Below are positions 60,171 through 64,000 of a stretch of DNA of 64,000 nt, one piece after another. How positions within the stretch are numbered: position 1 is the first letter of the stretch; every line of letters begins with the position of its first letter. Under the pieces are notes generated by a model. That model was not told the DNA's origin, ran no database searches, and worked only from the letters and a program-made list of their open reading frames with translations. The DNA is from Amygdalobacter indicium (GTDB lineage Bacteria; Bacillota; Clostridia; Saccharofermentanales; Fastidiosipilaceae): positions 558,001 to 622,000 of the forward strand of contig NZ_CP118866.1 of the NCBI RefSeq assembly GCF_029101545.1. The letters are read 5' to 3'. A program made the translations under genes and the position numbers.

Positions 60171-61122
60171 CGAGCAAAAAGAAGTACTCTTGGATGTAAG
60201 ACACCTGGAAGTTACATTCACCAACAACAATAAGAGATTTCGGGCTGTTAAAGACTGCAATTTCCAAATTTACAAGGGTGAGACTTTTTCCCTGGTCGGT
60301 GAATCGGGATCCGGTAAAACTACAATCGGACGGGCAATTATCGGTCTTAATCAAACCTCCGACGGAGATATTATTTATAAAGGAAAAAAGATTAACGGTA
60401 AGTTGTCCAAGCAGGAAAAGCATCATTTGGTAAGAGAAATTCAAATGATTTATCAAGATCCTGCCGCTTCTTTGAACGAAAGAGCAACTATTGATTATTG
60501 CGTCGGCGAGGGTTTGGATAATTTCAAGTTGTACAAAGATAAAGAAGAAAGACGGGCCAAAATTGATGCGGCTTTGGAAACAGTCGGTTTGTTGCCGGAG
60601 CATAAATCCCGTTATCCGCATGAATTTTCCGGCGGTCAACGGCAGCGTGTAGGTATTGCGCGGGCCATGGTTATGGAACCTGATTTTATTATTGCCGACG
60701 AACCTATTTCTGCTCTGGATGTTTCCATTCGGGCCCAGATTTTGAATTTCATGAATAAGTTCAAGCGGGAAAAGGGTTTAACTTATTTGTTCATTGCGCA
60801 CGATTTGTCCGTTGTTCGTTATTTCAGTGATCGTATTGCGGTTATTTATAAAGGCCGTATTGTTGAAATTGCGCCGACGGAAGAGCTTTTCGCTTATCCG
60901 TTACACCCGTATACACGTTCCTTATTGCAATCGGTACCGATGCCCGATCCGCGTATCGAAAAGTCCAAGGAGCTGGTTATTTATGATGAAGACGGCCGGG
61001 ATTTGTCGGGTGAGAAGCCGAAATTACGTCATATTCGACCGAATCATCTGGTATTTATGAATGATCGTGAAATGGCTGAGTACGAGGTAAAATTACAAGA
61101 GATGGAAGCCGAAAGAAAATAA
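60157..61122 (+). CDS. oppF: Oligopeptide ABC transporter ATPase
   Basis: The partner ATPase of OppD. The 321-residue protein has Walker A GESGSGKTT, signature FSGGQRQR and Walker B IADEPISALDVS. The start is GTG, overlapping oppD by 14 bases, with AAAGGAGG just before it, so translation is coupled. The C-terminal peptide-transporter extension is complete. The operon ends at the terminator at 61147. Confidence 0.95.
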   Translation: MKEINEQKEVLLDVRHLEVTFTNNNKRFRAVKDCNFQIYKGETFSLVGESGSGKTTIGRAIIGLNQTSDGDIIYKGKKINGKLSKQEKHHLVREIQMIYQDPAASLNERATIDYCVGEGLDNFKLYKDKEERRAKIDAALETVGLLPEHKSRYPHEFSGGQRQRVGIARAMVMEPDFIIADEPISALDVSIRAQILNFMNKFKREKGLTYLFIAHDLSVVRYFSDRIAVIYKGRIVEIAPTEELFAYPLHPYTRSLLQSVPMPDPRIEKSKELVIYDEDGRDLSGEKPKLRHIRPNHLVFMNDREMAEYEVKLQEMEAERK

Positions 61123-61146
61123 AAGCATAGCGGCAATTTTTGTGTT

Positions 61147-61182
61147 AAAATCTGTTGAGGTTCAATTCTTCAGCAGATTTTT
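61147..61182 (+). terminator. Terminator of the opp operon
   Basis: AAAATCTGTTGAGG pairs with CTTCAGCAGATTTT (two G-U pairs), followed by T-rich bases. Confidence 0.8.
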
Positions 61183-61202
61183 AATTTCTAAAGGAGTAAG
61201 TT

Positions 61203-62273
61203 TTGGATAGTTTTAATCATAATTGTCGTTTGTGTGATAAGGATGCTTCCCAGGTTGTCGAGAAAATTAAACACGATTTATCCGAAGCCAAACCGCAATA
61301 TAACAGCTTGAAAACAAGTTTTCTCAAACCTGCCAAAGGGCAGAAGTTATCTTTTAACAGTTTCCTCAGTTATGTACGGGGACAGGGAGTGCATATCAGC
61401 GGTACCGATCAATGTTCCAGGGTTAAGACTCTGATTAAAGATTACGCGTTAATTAATTTAGGTACGCTCATAATGACTATCGGTGTGACTTTCTTTAAGT
61501 TCCCGAACAATTTTGCCATGGGCGGAGTCACCGGCTTTTCCGTAGTTTTTGCTCGCCTGGTTCCGCAAATTTCCGCCGGCACAACAACAATTGTCCTTAA
61601 TCTCGTCTGCTTAGCGCTCGGTTATATTTTCTTAGGGCGCAGTTTCGGCTTCCGCACAACTTATTCGACTTTATTGATGAACGCCCTGATTGTAGTCTAT
61701 CAAAAGTATTTTCATCTCACTAAGCCTTTGACGGACCAACCGTTGCTGGAACTGAGTTTTGCCGTACTTTTGCCTTCAATCGGCGGCGCCTTGCTCTTTT
61801 ATGCCGGCGGTTCGTCCGGCGGTACGGATGTAATAGCCATGTTGATGAAAAAATACAGTAACGTCAATATCGGCAACGCTCTGGTTTATTCCGATTTTTT
61901 GATTACATTCAGTTCGTTCCTCGTTTTCGATATTCGCACCGTTTTACTGTCTATTTTGGGTATGCTGGCGCGCGGTTCCATGGTTGATGCGGTTATGAAC
62001 ACTTTAACCATGTCCAAATATTTTATTATCGTTACCACCAAACCTGATATTATCGGTGATTATATTACTTTAGTTAAGCATAGGGGAGCGACCAAATTGC
62101 AAGGAGAAGGTTATTTTACCGGGCAGAAGCAGACAGTATTTATTTGTGCCGTCGGTCAATATCAAGCCGGATTGATGGCCCGTGAAATTCGCAAATTGGA
62201 CGAACATGCTTTTATTCTGTTGACCAGTACCAACGAAATTTTAGGTAACGGTTTTAAGGACACGTTCCGTTAA
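61203..62273 (+). CDS. YitT-family membrane protein with N-terminal extension
   Basis: A 356-residue protein with a YitT domain (about five membrane segments, 80-240: FFKFPNNFAMGGVTGFSVVFARLV, GALLFYAGGSSGGTDVIA) and a C-terminal DUF2179-type domain. The function of the family is not established. An extra N-terminal stretch of about 75 residues with CRLCDKD is unusual for the family, which typically starts near the first membrane segment. The start is TTG at 61203 after AAAGGAG. It lies directly after the opp terminator and before trkH. Confidence 0.85.
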   Translation: MDSFNHNCRLCDKDASQVVEKIKHDLSEAKPQYNSLKTSFLKPAKGQKLSFNSFLSYVRGQGVHISGTDQCSRVKTLIKDYALINLGTLIMTIGVTFFKFPNNFAMGGVTGFSVVFARLVPQISAGTTTIVLNLVCLALGYIFLGRSFGFRTTYSTLLMNALIVVYQKYFHLTKPLTDQPLLELSFAVLLPSIGGALLFYAGGSSGGTDVIAMLMKKYSNVNIGNALVYSDFLITFSSFLVFDIRTVLLSILGMLARGSMVDAVMNTLTMSKYFIIVTTKPDIIGDYITLVKHRGATKLQGEGYFTGQKQTVFICAVGQYQAGLMAREIRKLDEHAFILLTSTNEILGNGFKDTFR

Positions 62274-62376
62274 GCATATGCAAATTTTCAGTTAAATAGG
62301 CACCTATACTGCGAAAAATGCGTTATAAATAGCTTTATGGAGACGAATCGTCGATTTTGCGCAGAAGGAGGACAAC

Positions 62377-63714
62377 ATGCAGTTAACCAAACTATTTAAG
62401 CTGAAACTTTCATCCTTTCAAATAATAATTTTAGGTTTTGCACTCCTGATAGTCAGCGGCGCGTTATTGCTGATGTTACCCATAGCCACGGTCAGCGGAG
62501 AGGTAACGCCGTTTGCAGATACGCTGTTTACAGCCACTTCGGCAGCCTGCGTGACGGGACTGGTTGTCCGTGATACGGGAACTTATTGGTCGATTTACGG
62601 TAAAACAATAATTCTTCTACTTATTCAAATCGGCGGTTTAGGTGTTGTTACTATTGCCGCCTCTCTGACCTTGCTTTCGGGGAAGAAAATTTCGCTGATG
62701 CAGCGCAGTTGGATGCAGGATGCTATATCCGCTCCCAGTGTAGGGGGAATTGTTCGTTTAACTAAATTTATCCTACAAGGTACCTTCATTATTGAGTTGG
62801 CAGGTGCTTTAGCTTTAATCCCGGTTTTCTTGCCGGATTACGGCTTTCGGGGCGTATTTCTGGCCATTTTTCATGCCGTATCGGCTTTTTGTAATGCCGG
62901 CTTTGATTTACTCGGCCGTAATAATGATTTATATCCCTCTTTGGTGCATTATCGGGCTAATTATTGGCTGAATATTGTTGTTATGCTGTTAATTATTATT
63001 GGTGGTATAGGATTTTTAACATGGCAGGATATTTGTCAGAAACGTTGGCATTTCAGGCGCTATCGCTTACAAAGTAAAGTTATTTTGCTGATTACCCTGT
63101 TATTGATTATTTTTCCGGCGATTTTCTTCTATTATGTTGATTTTGCCGCTTTACCTACAGGCGAAAGAGTGATTACGTCGTTATTTCAGTCCGTAACTCC
63201 GCGGACCGCCGGATTCAATACTGTCGATATTATGAGTATGAGCGACAGCTCCAGAGCAATTATTGTCTGCCTGATGTTGATTGGCGGTTCACCCGGCTCA
63301 ACTGCCGGCGGTTTCAAAACTACAACTTTAGCTTTGTTGTTTGCTAATGCCTTTGCCGCCTTCCATCGCAAAGAAGAACCGATATTGCTCAATCGACGAA
63401 TTGAAAATCCTATTATCAGAACGGCAGCAACGATATTTTTAATGTATCTGCTTTTGTGCCTGGGTGGAGCAATATTTATAAGTACATACGAGAGTTTGCC
63501 TTTGTTTACGTGTATATATGAAACGGCATCCGCTGTCGGTACCGTCGGTTTGACTTTAGGCCTGACGCCTAATTTACATATCGCATCCAAACTGGTTTTA
63601 ATTGCGCTGATGTTTTTAGGAAGAGTCGGAGCTATGACCTTGATTTTTGCAGCTTTGAATGAAAAGAAATTGATTAATTCCAAATTACCGAAAGAACAAA
63701 TTATGGTAGGTTAG
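62377..63714 (+). CDS. Potassium uptake channel subunit (TrkH/KtrB)
   Basis: Forms the membrane pore for potassium uptake. The 445-residue protein has four pore repeats, including TATSAACVTGLVVRDT, a filter region FNAGFDLLG, GSPGSTAGGFKTTT and a final TVGLTLGLTP. Ktr-type proteins are about this length. AGGAGG precedes the ATG. The regulatory subunit gene starts eight bases after its stop. Confidence 0.93.
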   Translation: MQLTKLFKLKLSSFQIIILGFALLIVSGALLLMLPIATVSGEVTPFADTLFTATSAACVTGLVVRDTGTYWSIYGKTIILLLIQIGGLGVVTIAASLTLLSGKKISLMQRSWMQDAISAPSVGGIVRLTKFILQGTFIIELAGALALIPVFLPDYGFRGVFLAIFHAVSAFCNAGFDLLGRNNDLYPSLVHYRANYWLNIVVMLLIIIGGIGFLTWQDICQKRWHFRRYRLQSKVILLITLLLIIFPAIFFYYVDFAALPTGERVITSLFQSVTPRTAGFNTVDIMSMSDSSRAIIVCLMLIGGSPGSTAGGFKTTTLALLFANAFAAFHRKEEPILLNRRIENPIIRTAATIFLMYLLLCLGGAIFISTYESLPLFTCIYETASAVGTVGLTLGLTPNLHIASKLVLIALMFLGRVGAMTLIFAALNEKKLINSKLPKEQIMVG

Positions 63715-63721
63715 GTGTAAC

Positions 63722-64000
63722 ATGAAGAATATTTTATTAATCGGTTTAGGACGTTTCGGCCGCCATATTGCGATGCAACTGGCTGAAGAAGGCCATCAGG
63801 TTATGGCCGTCGATTTTAACGAGGGTAGAGTGAATGCAGTCATGGATTATGTCACCAATGCCCAAATCGGTGACAGTACACAGGCTGATTTTCTCCGTTC
63901 CCTGGGTATTGGCAACTATGATGTTTGCTATGTAACTATCAGCGGCAATTTCCAAAATTCTTTGGAAACGACCTCTTTATTGAAAGAGTTGGGCGCCAAA
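63722..64000 (+). CDS. Potassium uptake regulatory subunit TrkA/KtrA, 5' part
   Basis: The gene is cut by the window end; 93 codons are visible. The start MKNILLIGLGRFGRHIAMQLAEEGHQVMAVD is the Rossmann nucleotide-binding site of KtrA/TrkA, with GDSTQADFLRSLGI following, as in the RCK domain. The protein gates the pore formed by the upstream gene. AGGTGTAAC lies just before the ATG. The family length is about 220 residues, so over half lies outside. Confidence 0.9.
   Translation, partial: MKNILLIGLGRFGRHIAMQLAEEGHQVMAVDFNEGRVNAVMDYVTNAQIGDSTQADFLRSLGIGNYDVCYVTISGNFQNSLETTSLLKELGAK

Noticed and set aside
60031..60639. 202-residue minus-strand ORF over oppD and oppF
   Set aside because: It lies entirely antisense to two conserved ATPase genes and its sequence is not like a natural protein.

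Overview
The window looks like chromosomal DNA of a low-G+C, strictly or mostly fermentative Firmicute of the Clostridia type. The evidence is gene content: a sortase, an OatA-like O-acetyltransferase, a class A-like RNase P RNA, pyruvate formate-lyase (PFL) with its activase, formate-tetrahydrofolate ligase, AGGAGG-type ribosome binding sites, and TTGACA/TATAAT promoters with 17-base spacers. No integrase, insertion sequence, CRISPR array or prophage gene was seen. The species cannot be fixed by eye; small-genome vaginal or gut Clostridia are a guess only.

Layout. 1-5.1 kb: the 3' part of polA, coaE, a small zinc-ribbon membrane protein, rnpB, a sortase, rpsU and tRNA-Ser. 5.1-11.1 kb: a formate/redox fermentation block with pflA, a thioredoxin-like gene, a PFL main subunit without the glycyl radical domain, a separate 77-residue glycyl radical subunit, a TetR-type regulator and a FucO-like alcohol dehydrogenase. 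11.1-17 kb: mscL, then a cluster with a degenerate and an intact histidine phosphatase, a PncC/CinA-C protein, MurJ and a cardiolipin synthase. 17-30 kb: an M24 aminopeptidase, an XRE regulator, a Na/Pi cotransporter, a DUF1002 protein, a lipoprotein, NADH oxidase, a FAD oxidoreductase, rpsT, a SanA-like protein and an Mrp ATPase. 30-41.5 kb: argS, an M3-peptidase-like pseudoenzyme, a rRNA m5C methyltransferase, rdgB, a membrane protein, prfB, a nadD-yqeK fusion, rsfS and comEA. 41.7-45.2 kb: tRNA-Ala, tRNA-Leu and tRNA-fMet, a small export protein, mnmA with its cysteine desulfurase, and tRNA-Gly. 45.3-54.4 kb: malic enzyme, fumarase, an acyltransferase, a TlpA-like lipoprotein with CcdA, dtd, fhs and a CPYC thioredoxin lipoprotein. 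54.6-64 kb: oppABCDF, a YitT protein, trkH and the start of trkA, which runs off the window.

How the genes fit together. PFL makes formate and acetyl-CoA, and Fhs can load formate onto tetrahydrofolate. FucO-like dehydrogenase, NADH oxidase and malic enzyme all exchange reducing equivalents. Cysteine desulfurase probably supplies sulfur to MnmA. Three thiol-redox proteins (TlpA-like, CcdA, CPYC lipoprotein) lie just upstream of an Opp transporter whose OppB carries six cysteines in one large outside loop.

The most notable observation is that PFL is encoded as two separate genes, split cleanly between the barrel and the glycyl radical domain, with a 64-base gap and a dedicated ribosome binding site. 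It is not a frameshift or a sequencing error of the usual kind. Two further proteins are family members that have lost catalytic residues: a histidine phosphatase with RHGE changed to VPVK, and an M3-type peptidase with HExxH changed to HKFDH.
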